The position numbers were made by a program, and so were the translations under genes. From Actinoplanes cyaneus (GTDB lineage Bacteria > Actinomycetota > Actinomycetes > Mycobacteriales > Micromonosporaceae), in the NCBI RefSeq assembly GCF_016862095.1, contig NZ_BOMH01000013.1:124001-188000 (forward strand): a DNA stretch of 64,000 nt, read 5' to 3'. Under the pieces are notes generated by a model. The model was not told the DNA's origin and made no database searches. It saw only the letters and a list, made by a program, of their open reading frames with translations. Of this stretch, positions 1-9,660 are shown one piece after another (position 1 is the stretch's first letter; each line of letters begins with the position of its first letter).

Positions 1-3000
1 GGCCGGCGGGCGGGGTGAACACGCCGTCCGCGGCGACCTGAAGTGCCACCCGGGGCTTCTTCTGATCGGAGCGGTAGTTGAACCACCGCAGGTGCGGCAG
101 CATCACGGTGGTCAGCGCGCCCTCCCGGCGCAGGGGCTCGTCGGCGGTGCTCTCCGGCTCGGCCAGCGCCAGCAGTCGCAGCGGCGTGCCGCCGTCCAGC
201 GGGGTACCGGCGACAGCGGCGAGGAACACGGCCAGAGCCTTCCGGTCCCCGTCGGAGGTCGCCGGTGACGCCGCCCGCAGGGCCACCGCGCCCGGCCCGG
301 CCAGCAGCGTCGGCCAGACCGGGCCGACCGCCCGCAGTGACTCGACGTCGCGGCCGGCCAGCAGCTCGCCGACGGCGCCGACCTGCGTGAGGATCTCGTG
401 GCCCGCCCCGCTGTTGTTCCCGGAGCCGTAGAAGCCGTCGCGGTCGAACCCGCACAGCCCGAGCCAGGCCGTGTCGAGCTCCGCGTCGGTGGCGGCCGGC
501 GCCGAGGTGGACCCGGTGCCGGCCCGCTCGTCCAGGTGCGCCGGGATCTCGGCGATCCGCCGCCGCAGGCGCACGGCCCGGGCGGCCACCTCCGTGATCC
601 GTTCGCGCAGCGCCGGATCGGTGACCGCGGGCAGGTGGGCCACGACGTTCGCGGTGACCGCCTCGCGCAGCGCGACGGTGCCGGTCACCGCGTCGTCCAC
701 GTCGAGCAGTGCCGCGGCGGTCGCCTCGTCCAGCTCGCGCAGCGCGGCCGACCCGGCCTCGTCCCGCGGCCGCATCGCGTGCCACCAGTCCAGCGGCGGC
801 ACGGTCGTGGTCATCTCGCTCTGCAGCGCCAGCAGCCGTTGCCCGTCCGCGGTCCAGATCCGCAGCGCCTGGTTGCCGCGGTGCCACGACCTGGTCACCG
901 GCAGCGGCGTGGTCGTGCCGGGGAGCAGCACCGCGCCGACCGGGACCTCGTCGTCACCGCTCACCGTCACCGTCCGCCCGTCGACCCCCTCGCCGATGGC
1001 CGTGCCCTCCGCTGTCCGGGTCACCCGCCAGCCGGCGAGGCCGTCCCGCACGCCCAGCGGCGACCCGGCGAACGCGTCCGGCACCGGCCGCAGCCGGGAG
1101 CTCTCCGGAACCAGGCTGTCGCCGGCCGCCGCGAAGAACGCCGGCGCGCTGACCCGGCCGCCCTCCCCGGTACGCGGATCGAACTCCCGCCACCGCCACC
1201 GCCGCGGCTGGTAGGGCTCGTCCGGGTTGATCTGCTCCAGCCGCCAGTACGCCTGCCCGTCCCCGGCCAGCTCGTAGTACTCGTCCCAGGTGGTGCGCGG
1301 GTCGCCGGGATGCAGGGGCCGCTGCCCGTGGGTGAGGCCACCACCGGGGACGGACATCGGCAGCAGCGAGGTCTGGATCCGCCAGTCGCCGTCGATCAGC
1401 TCGCCGGGGCGCGACGCCCAGTACCCCACCTGGCCGTCGTCGCCGTTCCAGGTGACCAGCAGGTCACCGTCGACGCTGACGCAGCCGGTGCGCGACCAGT
1501 ACCCGCCGCGCGCGCCGCGCTGCCCGGCGGCCGGGATGCGGAACACGTGCTCGGTGACCTGCCCGTCCGGCGTGATCACCTGTGCCGTCCCCTCGTCGTG
1601 GACGACCAGCTCGGGCCAGCCCGCACCCTGCTCGTAGCGTTTGAGGCGGCTCACCGCCACCTCGTACGCCGGCCAGGTCAGCTCGGCGATCAGGCCGGCA
1701 CGCAGGGTGCGGGCGAGCACCGCCGCCAGGTCCACGCCGAGCAGCCGCCGGAAGCCGTCCGGCGCGAGCGCCATGCCGGCCGCCGACCAGAGCGGCGCCA
1801 GCTCGGTCAGGTCGGCGTCGAGGCCGGCGACGGCGCTCGTGCCGGCCCGCCCGGTCAGCTCGCCGAGCAGGTCGACCAGCACGTCGCGCAGGCCGGCCGC
1901 GCCGAGCGACTCCCGCAGCGTCGGCTCGGGCAACGCCGGGCTGGTCAGCGAGTGGCCCTCACGCAGGTGTGCGACGGCCTGCCGCAGGCCCAGCCGCAGC
2001 CGGGGCCGCAGCTCCGGGTCGGCGGCGATCGCGGCCAGGTCACGGCGGCCGGGCCGGGGATCGCGCACCCAGCGGTCGACCGAGAAGCCGTTCCCCCGGT
2101 GGCCCTCGCCGATCCGGGTCGGCACGCCACCGGCCCGGAGCAGGTCGAGCACATCCAGGTCGGCGTTCCACGGCTGGGCGGCGATGGTCACGCCACCGTC
2201 GGCGATCAGGCGCGGGGTGATCCGCCCGATCAGCGTGAGCAGCCGCGTGTTGCGGCCGGGCGCGCCGCTGCGACGGCTGCTCAGGAAGCGCTCCAGCCAG
2301 CGGGCGGCCGGCGCGCCCGGCGCGACCAGGTCGTCGGCCGCGCCGGTGGCCTCCAGCAGCTCCAGCCACTGGTCGACGATGTCGGTGCCCCAGCCGGGCG
2401 GGTCCGGCATGATCTCCAGCAGCCGGGCACGCACCGCGGCGTCCCGTTTGCCGAGCCGGACCAGGCTCTTGCGGTACGACTTCCACACCGACGGGTGCGA
2501 CCGGATCATCGCCGGATAGCCGAGCAGCTGCGCGACCACCTCGTCGGCCTCCCGCTCCGCGTCCAGCCCGGCGGCCTTGGCGAGCCGGGCCAGGTCGGCG
2601 GCCATCGTGGCGTGCGGCGGCAGCCCGCCGGCGACCCGCCGCAGGGCCAGGGTCTTGACCAGCTCGTACGCCTCCGGGGCCGGCCGCCGGTCAACCACCT
2701 CGCGCGAGTACGCCGCGAGCATCGCCGCGGTCAGCCCGCCGGCGAAGGCGAACTCCAGGTGCACGTCGCGCACCCGTTCCTCGTCGACGATCAGCCCGTG
2801 CACCTGCTCGGCCCGCCGCGCCTCGGTGAAGCACGTGCCGGCCATCCGGGAGTTCTCCGCGGCGAGGAACGCCCGCCCGGCCTGCTCCCAGAAGGTCGGC
2901 AGGAACTGCGGCGCCGCCGCGTCGAGGCGTTTCGCCAGCTCGGTGTACCCGTCCTTGGCGTTGCCCGGCTTGCCGCGGGCGACCCGGGCGAGTTTCTCCA

Positions 3001-3247
3001 TCTCCTTGACCAGGGCGAGCGCGTGCCGCCCGTTGGCGGGGTCGTGCACCAGCGCCCAGGCCGGGAAGCCGAGCGCCTGCCGCTCGCCGTGCCCCACCTC
3101 GGCGACCCCGTCCGCGGTGAAGCCGAGGAACTCCATGCTCAGGTCCTCGGCCGGGCCGACGGTGGCGCCCACCAGCCGCACCACCCGGCGGTCGTCGAGA
3201 ACGGGGTGCCGGTAGGCGCGGGCGGTGATCACTTCCGACGACGTCAT
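1..3247 (-). CDS. Large conserved protein of unknown function, partner of DUF4132 gene (3' end outside window)
   Basis: The frame is open from an ATG at 3247 to the left edge (at least 1,082 codons, no stop), so the C-terminus is missing. I do not recognise the family. The N-terminal half is rich in Leu/Ala/Arg helices resembling HEAT-like or armadillo-like repeats. The part around residues 600-750 is rich in Trp, Gly and Tyr and looks like beta-propeller or lectin-like sheet. No signal peptide or membrane segment is seen, so it is probably cytoplasmic. Its ATG overlaps the stop of the upstream DUF4132 gene (ATGA, 3244-3247), so the two are translationally coupled. Large proteins next to DUF4132/MolR-like genes occur in actinobacteria, often near MoxR-VWA genes, but the relevant neighbours lie outside the window. 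Confidence 0.75.
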   Translation of the reverse strand, partial: MTSSEVITARAYRHPVLDDRRVVRLVGATVGPAEDLSMEFLGFTADGVAEVGHGERQALGFPAWALVHDPANGRHALALVKEMEKLARVARGKPGNAKDGYTELAKRLDAAAPQFLPTFWEQAGRAFLAAENSRMAGTCFTEARRAEQVHGLIVDEERVRDVHLEFAFAGGLTAAMLAAYSREVVDRRPAPEAYELVKTLALRRVAGGLPPHATMAADLARLAKAAGLDAEREADEVVAQLLGYPAMIRSHPSVWKSYRKSLVRLGKRDAAVRARLLEIMPDPPGWGTDIVDQWLELLEATGAADDLVAPGAPAARWLERFLSSRRSGAPGRNTRLLTLIGRITPRLIADGGVTIAAQPWNADLDVLDLLRAGGVPTRIGEGHRGNGFSVDRWVRDPRPGRRDLAAIAADPELRPRLRLGLRQAVAHLREGHSLTSPALPEPTLRESLGAAGLRDVLVDLLGELTGRAGTSAVAGLDADLTELAPLWSAAGMALAPDGFRRLLGVDLAAVLARTLRAGLIAELTWPAYEVAVSRLKRYEQGAGWPELVVHDEGTAQVITPDGQVTEHVFRIPAAGQRGARGGYWSRTGCVSVDGDLLVTWNGDDGQVGYWASRPGELIDGDWRIQTSLLPMSVPGGGLTHGQRPLHPGDPRTTWDEYYELAGDGQAYWRLEQINPDEPYQPRRWRWREFDPRTGEGGRVSAPAFFAAAGDSLVPESSRLRPVPDAFAGSPLGVRDGLAGWRVTRTAEGTAIGEGVDGRTVTVSGDDEVPVGAVLLPGTTTPLPVTRSWHRGNQALRIWTADGQRLLALQSEMTTTVPPLDWWHAMRPRDEAGSAALRELDEATAAALLDVDDAVTGTVALREAVTANVVAHLPAVTDPALRERITEVAARAVRLRRRIAEIPAHLDERAGTGSTSAPAATDAELDTAWLGLCGFDRDGFYGSGNNSGAGHEILTQVGAVGELLAGRDVESLRAVGPVWPTLLAGPGAVALRAASPATSDGDRKALAVFLAAVAGTPLDGGTPLRLLALAEPESTADEPLRREGALTTVMLPHLRWFNYRSDQKKPRVALQVAADGVFTPPAG

Positions 3248-4104
3248 CGCTGGGTCTCCTCGTCGGTGACCCGGCCGGCGTGCAGGTGGGCGGCCATCCG
3301 CAGCCCCTCGGACCAGGCGACCGGCGGCACCTCCGCGGTGGCCAGGCGCTCGCCGGCGGCGTCGGTGAAGCTCAGATCGGAGGTCTCGGTCTCGTAGCCG
3401 GGGTCGCCCTCGCCGATCCAGACCGAGGCGATCACGGGCCGCCCGTCCTCCCAGATGCGGACGATCGCGGTGCCGCCCTGCACCCGGTAGCCCGCGGAGG
3501 TGGCCCGGGACTGGACATGCCGCAGCTCCTTGAACCTCGCCGCGGAGTACCGGCTCAGCTCGCGCCGCTGCCCGGCCTCGTCGGCGGGCTTGTGCCAGAC
3601 CTCCCGGAACAGCTGCAGCGTGCCCTGCTCGACGCCGAGGTCGGCGGCGAACTCGCGAAGATCGGCCAGGTCGGGCAGCCGGACCGGGTGCGGGATCAGG
3701 ATCTGCTCGGCGGTGAGGCGGGTGGACTCGCCGTCCAGGTCGACCACGCCGAGGCCCTTGTCCGGGTCGGCGTCGCGCAGCAGGGCCGCGGCGCCCGGGT
3801 CCGCGCCGACCGGCACGACCACCAGGTCACGCAGGGCCGCACGCCACGCCTCGTCGGCCCACACCTGCGTGAGGACCGCCGCCGGCACCGGCAGCGAGCG
3901 GATCATCCAGCGCTCCACCTCGGCGCGGCAGCTCGCCTCGTGCCGGGCCAGCCACTCGATCAGCTGCCGCAGCCCGGTGACCACCTCGTGGTCCTTGATC
4001 GCTTTCGGCACGCTGCGCAGCGGTTTGCCGGCGGCGGTGCGCGCGATCACCTTGCGCCCGTCGACGCTCACTTCGTAATCGGCACCCGCCGAAACCCAAC
4101 CCAT
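3244..4104 (-). CDS. DUF4132 domain-containing protein
   Basis: A 286-residue protein resembling the DUF4132 module of MolR/YehI-type proteins. The recognisable part runs from about residue 75: helices and a strand ending VVPVG, then an IPHPVRL motif and a segment like LQLFREVW, which match the conserved DUF4132 pattern of an HP motif followed by an aromatic helix. Its biochemical role is unknown. The frame extends to a TTG at 4155, but the ATG at 4104 has a GAGGGGG Shine-Dalgarno about six bases upstream and is preferred. The stop overlaps the start of the next gene (ATGA), giving a two-gene operon at least. E. coli family members are much longer and carry a WGR-like domain, which is absent here. 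Confidence 0.75.
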   Translation of the reverse strand: MGWVSAGADYEVSVDGRKVIARTAAGKPLRSVPKAIKDHEVVTGLRQLIEWLARHEASCRAEVERWMIRSLPVPAAVLTQVWADEAWRAALRDLVVVPVGADPGAAALLRDADPDKGLGVVDLDGESTRLTAEQILIPHPVRLPDLADLREFAADLGVEQGTLQLFREVWHKPADEAGQRRELSRYSAARFKELRHVQSRATSAGYRVQGGTAIVRIWEDGRPVIASVWIGEGDPGYETETSDLSFTDAAGERLATAEVPPVAWSEGLRMAAHLHAGRVTDEETQR

Positions 4105-4159
4105 GCCATCCCCCTCGCCGAACGTGAGGCGGATTGTGCCAGCGGCCACCGACAAAAAA

Positions 4160-4183
4160 CGGGGCCCGGCGAACCGGGCCCCG
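4160..4183 (-). terminator. Intrinsic terminator after the acyl-CoA carboxylase gene
   Basis: A perfect 10-bp GC stem (CGGGGCCCGG/CCGGGCCCCG) with a CGAA tetraloop. On the minus strand it is followed by a T run (complement of AAAAAAC at 4154-4160). It lies 18 bases past the carboxylase stop and separates that gene from the DUF4132 operon. Confidence 0.85.
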
Positions 4184-4200
4184 AAAAACTTGCGAACGAA

Positions 4201-7200
4201 TCAGGCCAGGCGCGCCCTGATCGCCTCGATGATGCGCGGCCGCAACTCGGCGGCCCTGACCACCGCGTCGACCGAGCCGACCTCGACAGCCCGCTGGATG
4301 CTGTGCACCCGGTCGAACTCGGCGGCCACCTCACCCAGCTTCTCGGTCCGCACCGACGAGCGCAGCTCGTCCAGCTCGGCCGCGAGGGAGCTGCGCTCGG
4401 CGCCGGCCGCCGCGGCGACCCGGGCCTCCAGCTCGCGCACCCGCGGGTCGCTGCCGGCCCGGGCGCTGACGTCGCCGCTGAACACCACGGCCGCGGCCGA
4501 GGCGCCACCGAGCACCGACGCGAACGACCCCTCGACCGCCAGCACCGTCATCGACGGGTTGAGCTGCTTGGAGAAGACCACGAACGCGCCACCGTGGTAG
4601 CGGGAGATCACGCAGAAGACGATCGGGCCCTGGAAGTTGACGATCGCCCGGCCGATCTCGGCGCCGTACTCCAGCTGCAGCTTGCGCATCGACTCCGGGG
4701 AGCCGTCGAAGCCGGACAGGTTCGCCAGCACGACGAGCGGGCGGTTGCCGCTGGCCGCGTTGATCGCCCGGGCCGCCTTCTTCGACGACCGCGGGAACAG
4801 CGTGCCCGCGTTGTACGCGTCCGGCCCGTCGGTGGGCGGGAAGCCGCGCCGCGGCACCGACCGCGACTCGATGCCGAGCAGGCACACCGGCATGCCGCCG
4901 AGGTGGGCGTCCTGCACGACGGCGGTCTCCGCGTCGGCCATGCCGGCCCAGCGCTCCAGCACCGCGTGGTCCTGGTCGGCGAGCGCCCGCATCACCGTAC
5001 GGATGTCGAAGGGCTTCTTCCGGTCCGGGTTCGCCACCGGGGAGAAGATCTCGCCGACCGTGGTGAACTCGCTGCCCTCCACCGTGTGCGGGAAGTCCGA
5101 GATGTCCCGGTCGACCGGGTCGGAGGTCGGGATCGTGCGGGGACCGGCCTCACCGGGCACCACGTACGTGTGCTCGTAGTGCGACATCAGCACGTCCCGC
5201 GCCGCCATCAGGTTCGGCGCCCAGTACTGCGCCTGCCCGTTCGGCCCCATCACCCGGTCGTAGCCGCCGATGCCGAAGTTGTCCTCGGCCGACACACCGC
5301 CGGCGAAGTCCAGCGCGTGCTTGCCGGTCAGCACCATCGCCGAGTCCGGCGTCATGACCAGGATGCCCTTGGTGTGCATGAGCATGGTGGCCTCGGCGTT
5401 CCAGTACGGCTGGGCGCCCACGTTGATCCCCGCCACGACGATGTTGATCTCGCCGCCGGCCTGGGTGAACTCGACGATCCGCTTGAGCGCGGCGGCCACC
5501 CAGTCCATGTTCTCGGTGCCGGAGCTCATCGAGATCCGCGCGCCCGAGGACAACGCGTACCACTCCAGCGGCACCTGCAGGGAGGAGGCCAGGTCGAGGG
5601 CGGCGATCACCCGGCGGCACTCCGGCTCGGAGAGCGCGCCGAGCGACTTCGTCGGGTCGCCGAGCAGCACGACCCGCTTGATGCCCTCCGGGTGCCGCGG
5701 CGTGACGGTGGTGACCACGCCGGCGACCAGGGCCGCCGAGTTCTTCCCCTTCGGCCGGTCGACGGGGACGAGGGCGTTGTTCTCGTCGAGGTCGTGCTCG
5801 TCGAAGGCGCCGAGGAACTCCGTCAGCTCGTACGGATAGACGGTGTTCCTGCTGCTCGCCCGCAGCACCTTCTGCCGGTAGCCGTCGAGCGGCTCGATCG
5901 GGTCGTTGGAGGGCGGCCCGACCAGCAGCTCGGTGCCGCCGGTCGCGCTGAAGGTGATCCGCACGTTGGTCTTGACCAGCTCGCCGGTCTTCTCGTCACG
6001 CCGCCGCGCGATGAACAGGATCTCCTCCAGGCCGGCGCCGGCCGTGGTCGGCGACACCCGCCGGGCGATCATCTCCATCTCGTTGTACGTGAGAGCCAGT
6101 TCCGGCCACACGTAGATGACGATGCGGTTGGTGCTGAACCGCTTGTCCGAGGAGCGCCGCGACTGCGCCCGGCGGATGCCGTCCAGGCAGGTCGCGATGG
6201 TGTCCTCGGTGGTCGGCAGCGCGACCAGCCGGCCGTCCTGCTCGCGCAGCTCGGTCAGGTCGCGGATCTGCGCGAACGCCACGAGCCGGTCGTCGGACGG
6301 GTTCTCCCGGGCGACGCACTGGAAGAGGTAGATCTCCTCGTCCGCGGAGGGCAGCCGGGTCAGGTCGAACTTGCGCAGGCGTTCCAGCTGCATGCGCTGC
6401 GCGATGTAGGGGTGCAGCCCACGGATCAGCCGTTCCTCCTCCATCCCGGTCGTCGACGGCCGGAACGTGAAGTGGTGGTGCATGACCGCGCCGCTGGGCC
6501 CGGCGACCGTGGTGGTGAGCCGGCGCACCTGCGGGGGCAGCGCGAGCCCGCTGATCACCTCGTGCAGGGCGGTGGCCATCTCGTCCGGGTCGGCCGGCTG
6601 GCCCTCCCACGCGAGGTAGACGTCGGCGTCGACAGGTCCGCCCTGAGCGGCCAGCTCGCCGAGCCCGGTCAGCACCGCGCTCAGCTTGTCGAACCGCTCG
6701 GCGGCCGACGCCAGGCGCGCGCCGTCCCGCTCGGCAACGACGAAACCGACACCATTGAAGACATCTGCCCGTACGTCGTTGAGGCCCTTGTTCCCGTAAT
6801 AGCGCCGGGTGAGCACCTCGAGCAGCACCGAGTTGTCGAGGTTGTGCCGGACCAGTCGCTGGCCGAGCAGGCGCACGAGAGGTTCGGTGCTGCGCACCAT
6901 CTCGGCGATCCGGTCGTCGCGATCGCCGGACCGCGGGAACTCGTCGAGGTGACGCAGGTGCTTGCGGATCTTCGCGTAGACCTCGGCCCGGTGCCGGCGC
7001 AGCAGCGGCTGGCCGAACCAGGTGAACACGACACCGCGGGCCAGGTCGGCCACGGCCGGGAAACGCACCTGGGTGGCGGCGATCAGCCGCTCCAGGACGA
7101 GACCGGCCGGCTCGTGCAGCGTCGCGTCCGGCGGCGGCTCCTGCAGCCAGGCACGCAGCAGCGCGGCGATCGCGGCAGCGTCCGCCGTGGAGCGCTGCTG

Positions 7201-9660
7201 GGCCAGGAAGATTCGGAACACCGCGGACTCGAGGTCGGGCGTGCGCTCCAGCTCGGTGACGCCGTAGTGGCCGAGCGCCTTGGACAGCCTGGTCTGGAAC
7301 GACTGCGGCAGGCCGGCCCGCTCCACGTCGAGGCTCTGCAGGTAGCTGTGGAAGAACTCCCGCGCGCTGTGCACGTGGGTGTCGCCGCCACCCTCCTCGC
7401 CGGCCGGCCGGTTGCGGCTCAGCTCGGTGAGGTCGGCGAAGACCTCCATCAGCGCGATCTCGCGGTCCAGCGGCCGGTGGCCCTCGTCGGTGGCGGCGCG
7501 GCGGGCGGCCAGGTAGTCGTCGAGGACGCGGCGCTCGTCGTGCGGGTCGGCGTCGAAGCCGAGCAGCAGGCTGCGCAGGTCCTCCACGCCGCGGGCGGCA
7601 CGCAGGCGGGCGGGCTGCCCGTCCGGCACGGCCGGCAGGTCCACGTCCACGGCGTTCTGGGTGACGGCCTGCGCGGCGTCGTCGCCGCCGATCGGCTCCA
7701 GGCGCAGCAGCGCGGCGCCGGCGTCGACCTTCGCGCCGACCGCGACCAGCACCTCCTTGACCCGGGCCCGGAACGGCGCTCTGAGCACCGCCTCCATCTT
7801 CATGGCTTCCAGGACAAGGACCGGCGCGCCGGACTCGACCTCGGCGCCGGGCTCCAGGGGAGTGGCCACGACCAGGGCCGGCATGGGGGAGCGCAGCACG
7901 CCGCCCTCGTCCCGGCTGACCCGGTGGGTGACGCCGTCGACCTCGACCAGGGTGATCGCGCCGTGCGTGCCGGTGAGCAGCTTGTGCCGCACGCCGTTGA
8001 CGGTGATCCGGCCGCTGTGCTCGTCGAAGCGGTCCAGCGTGACGTCGGCGAGCCGGACGTCCTCACCGGCCTCGATGCCGACCCGGAACCGGTGCGCGCC
8101 GACCCGGGCGACCCGCACCCGGTACGTCGTCCCGCGCAGCTTCAGGTCCAGCGGCGTCCCGCTCTCGTGGCGCACCTGGGGCCGCCCGCCGAACGCGGTG
8201 GAGAACAGGCGCTGCTGCTCGACGTGCTCCTCGTCCTCGTACGCCTCGATGGCGGCCGCGGCCAGGGCGACGCCGGAGTGCCGGTCGGAGACCAGCCGCC
8301 CCTCGCCGCGGACCCGGTCGATCCACCCGGTGTCGGCGCTGCCGTCGATCACCTCGGGCTGGTCGAGCAGATCGAGCACGAAGCTCTTGTTGGTGGCGCC
8401 GCCCTCGATCACGACGGTGGTCTCGGCCATCGCGCGGCGCAGCCGGCCCAGGGCCTCGTCCCGGTTCTTCCCGTACGCGATGACCTTGGCGATCATCGAG
8501 TCGAAGTCGCCGGGGATGCTGTCGCCCTCGCTGACGCCCGTGTCGACCCGGATGCCGGGGCCGGCCGGGAAGTCCAGGCGCGCGATGCGGCCGGGGGAGG
8601 GCGCGAAGTCGCGGTCCGGGTCCTCGGCGTTGAGCCGTGCCTCGATGGCGTGCCCGCGCTCGACCGGCCGCTCACCGGTCAGGCGGTTGCCCAGCGCGAC
8701 GTGGATCTGTGCCTTGACCAGGTCGAAGCCGGTCACGTACTCGGTGATCGGGTGCTCGACCTGCAGGCGGGTGTTGACCTCGAGGAAGGCGAGCAGGTCC
8801 TCGCCGGGGTGGTAGAGGAACTCGACGGTCGCCGCGCCGCGGTAGCCCACCTTGACCGCGAGCCGCTCGGCGGACGCCTTGAGCTCGGCCGCGCGCTCCG
8901 GCGGCATCACCGGGGACGCCGACTCCTCGATCACCTTCTGGTTGCGGCGCTGCACCGAGCAGTCGCGCACGCCGATCGCCCACGCGGTGCCCTGGCCGTC
9001 CGAGATGACCTGCACCTCGACGTGCCGGGCGCCGGTGACCAGGCGCTCCAGGAACACGACGCCGGAGCCGAACGCGCGCGCCGCCTCCTGGCTGGTGCGC
9101 TCGTAGGCGTCGGTCAGCTCGTCGGCGGAGGTGACCTTGCGGATGCCGCGGCCGCCGCCACCGGCGGTCGCTTTCAGCATCAGCGGGTAACCGATCCGCT
9201 CGGCCGCCCCGAGCGCGGCCTCCAGGGTTTCGACCGGCCCGCGGCTCCACGCCGCGACCGGGACGCCGACCTCCTCGGCGATCAGCTTCGAGCCGATCTT
9301 GTCGCCGAGCTTGCGCATGGCGTCCGCGCCCGGCCCGATGAACGTGATCCCGATCCGGTCGCAGAGCTCCGCGAACGCCGGGTCCTCGGCGACGAAGCCC
9401 CAGCCGACCCAGGCGGCGTCCGCCCCGGTCTCGACCAGCGCGTGCTCCAGCAACTTCAGGTCCAGGTACGGCCGTGAGGCCGCCGGCCCCAGGTCGTACG
9501 CGATGTCTGCCTCGCGCACGAAGGTGGCGGTCCGATCGACGTCGGTGTACAGCGCGACGGTCTCGATCGGCGCGCCGGTCTCCGCGGCGAGCTCCCGGAC
9601 GGCATGGATGAGCCGCATCGCGGCCTCACCACGGTTGACGATGGCGATTCGTTTGAACAC
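4201..9660 (-). CDS. Single-chain acyl-CoA carboxylase (biotin carboxylase, BCCP and carboxyltransferase fused)
   Basis: 1,819 residues carrying all parts of a biotin-dependent acyl-CoA carboxylase. The biotin carboxylase spans about 1-450 (IVNRGEAAMR start, glycine-rich ATP-grasp loop GGGGRGI near 165, and EVNTRLQVEHPIT). The BCCP holds the biotinylation motif EAMKM, with the biotin lysine at 621. A long middle region (about 700-1240) contains a stretch like the central domain of eukaryotic acetyl-CoA carboxylase (PYIAQRMQLERL). The N- and C-halves of the carboxyltransferase span about 1250-1800 (GGYDRVMG, GGAFVVFSK). It makes malonyl-CoA or a related carboxyacyl-CoA in the cytoplasm. Most actinobacteria use separate Acc subunits; single-chain versions are known but less common. 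ATG at 9660; monocistronic, ending at a strong terminator. The acyl substrate cannot be read from the sequence. Confidence 0.93.
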   Translation of the reverse strand: MFKRIAIVNRGEAAMRLIHAVRELAAETGAPIETVALYTDVDRTATFVREADIAYDLGPAASRPYLDLKLLEHALVETGADAAWVGWGFVAEDPAFAELCDRIGITFIGPGADAMRKLGDKIGSKLIAEEVGVPVAAWSRGPVETLEAALGAAERIGYPLMLKATAGGGGRGIRKVTSADELTDAYERTSQEAARAFGSGVVFLERLVTGARHVEVQVISDGQGTAWAIGVRDCSVQRRNQKVIEESASPVMPPERAAELKASAERLAVKVGYRGAATVEFLYHPGEDLLAFLEVNTRLQVEHPITEYVTGFDLVKAQIHVALGNRLTGERPVERGHAIEARLNAEDPDRDFAPSPGRIARLDFPAGPGIRVDTGVSEGDSIPGDFDSMIAKVIAYGKNRDEALGRLRRAMAETTVVIEGGATNKSFVLDLLDQPEVIDGSADTGWIDRVRGEGRLVSDRHSGVALAAAAIEAYEDEEHVEQQRLFSTAFGGRPQVRHESGTPLDLKLRGTTYRVRVARVGAHRFRVGIEAGEDVRLADVTLDRFDEHSGRITVNGVRHKLLTGTHGAITLVEVDGVTHRVSRDEGGVLRSPMPALVVATPLEPGAEVESGAPVLVLEAMKMEAVLRAPFRARVKEVLVAVGAKVDAGAALLRLEPIGGDDAAQAVTQNAVDVDLPAVPDGQPARLRAARGVEDLRSLLLGFDADPHDERRVLDDYLAARRAATDEGHRPLDREIALMEVFADLTELSRNRPAGEEGGGDTHVHSAREFFHSYLQSLDVERAGLPQSFQTRLSKALGHYGVTELERTPDLESAVFRIFLAQQRSTADAAAIAALLRAWLQEPPPDATLHEPAGLVLERLIAATQVRFPAVADLARGVVFTWFGQPLLRRHRAEVYAKIRKHLRHLDEFPRSGDRDDRIAEMVRSTEPLVRLLGQRLVRHNLDNSVLLEVLTRRYYGNKGLNDVRADVFNGVGFVVAERDGARLASAAERFDKLSAVLTGLGELAAQGGPVDADVYLAWEGQPADPDEMATALHEVISGLALPPQVRRLTTTVAGPSGAVMHHHFTFRPSTTGMEEERLIRGLHPYIAQRMQLERLRKFDLTRLPSADEEIYLFQCVARENPSDDRLVAFAQIRDLTELREQDGRLVALPTTEDTIATCLDGIRRAQSRRSSDKRFSTNRIVIYVWPELALTYNEMEMIARRVSPTTAGAGLEEILFIARRRDEKTGELVKTNVRITFSATGGTELLVGPPSNDPIEPLDGYRQKVLRASSRNTVYPYELTEFLGAFDEHDLDENNALVPVDRPKGKNSAALVAGVVTTVTPRHPEGIKRVVLLGDPTKSLGALSEPECRRVIAALDLASSLQVPLEWYALSSGARISMSSGTENMDWVAAALKRIVEFTQAGGEINIVVAGINVGAQPYWNAEATMLMHTKGILVMTPDSAMVLTGKHALDFAGGVSAEDNFGIGGYDRVMGPNGQAQYWAPNLMAARDVLMSHYEHTYVVPGEAGPRTIPTSDPVDRDISDFPHTVEGSEFTTVGEIFSPVANPDRKKPFDIRTVMRALADQDHAVLERWAGMADAETAVVQDAHLGGMPVCLLGIESRSVPRRGFPPTDGPDAYNAGTLFPRSSKKAARAINAASGNRPLVVLANLSGFDGSPESMRKLQLEYGAEIGRAIVNFQGPIVFCVISRYHGGAFVVFSKQLNPSMTVLAVEGSFASVLGGASAAAVVFSGDVSARAGSDPRVRELEARVAAAAGAERSSLAAELDELRSSVRTEKLGEVAAEFDRVHSIQRAVEVGSVDAVVRAAELRPRIIEAIRARLA

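Noticed and set aside
3280-9477. A 2,065-codon open frame on the plus strand opposite the carboxylase and DUF4132 genes
   Set aside because: High-GC shadow. Its translation is Arg/Gly/Pro/Asp-rich low-complexity with no domains, while the minus strand encodes clear families.
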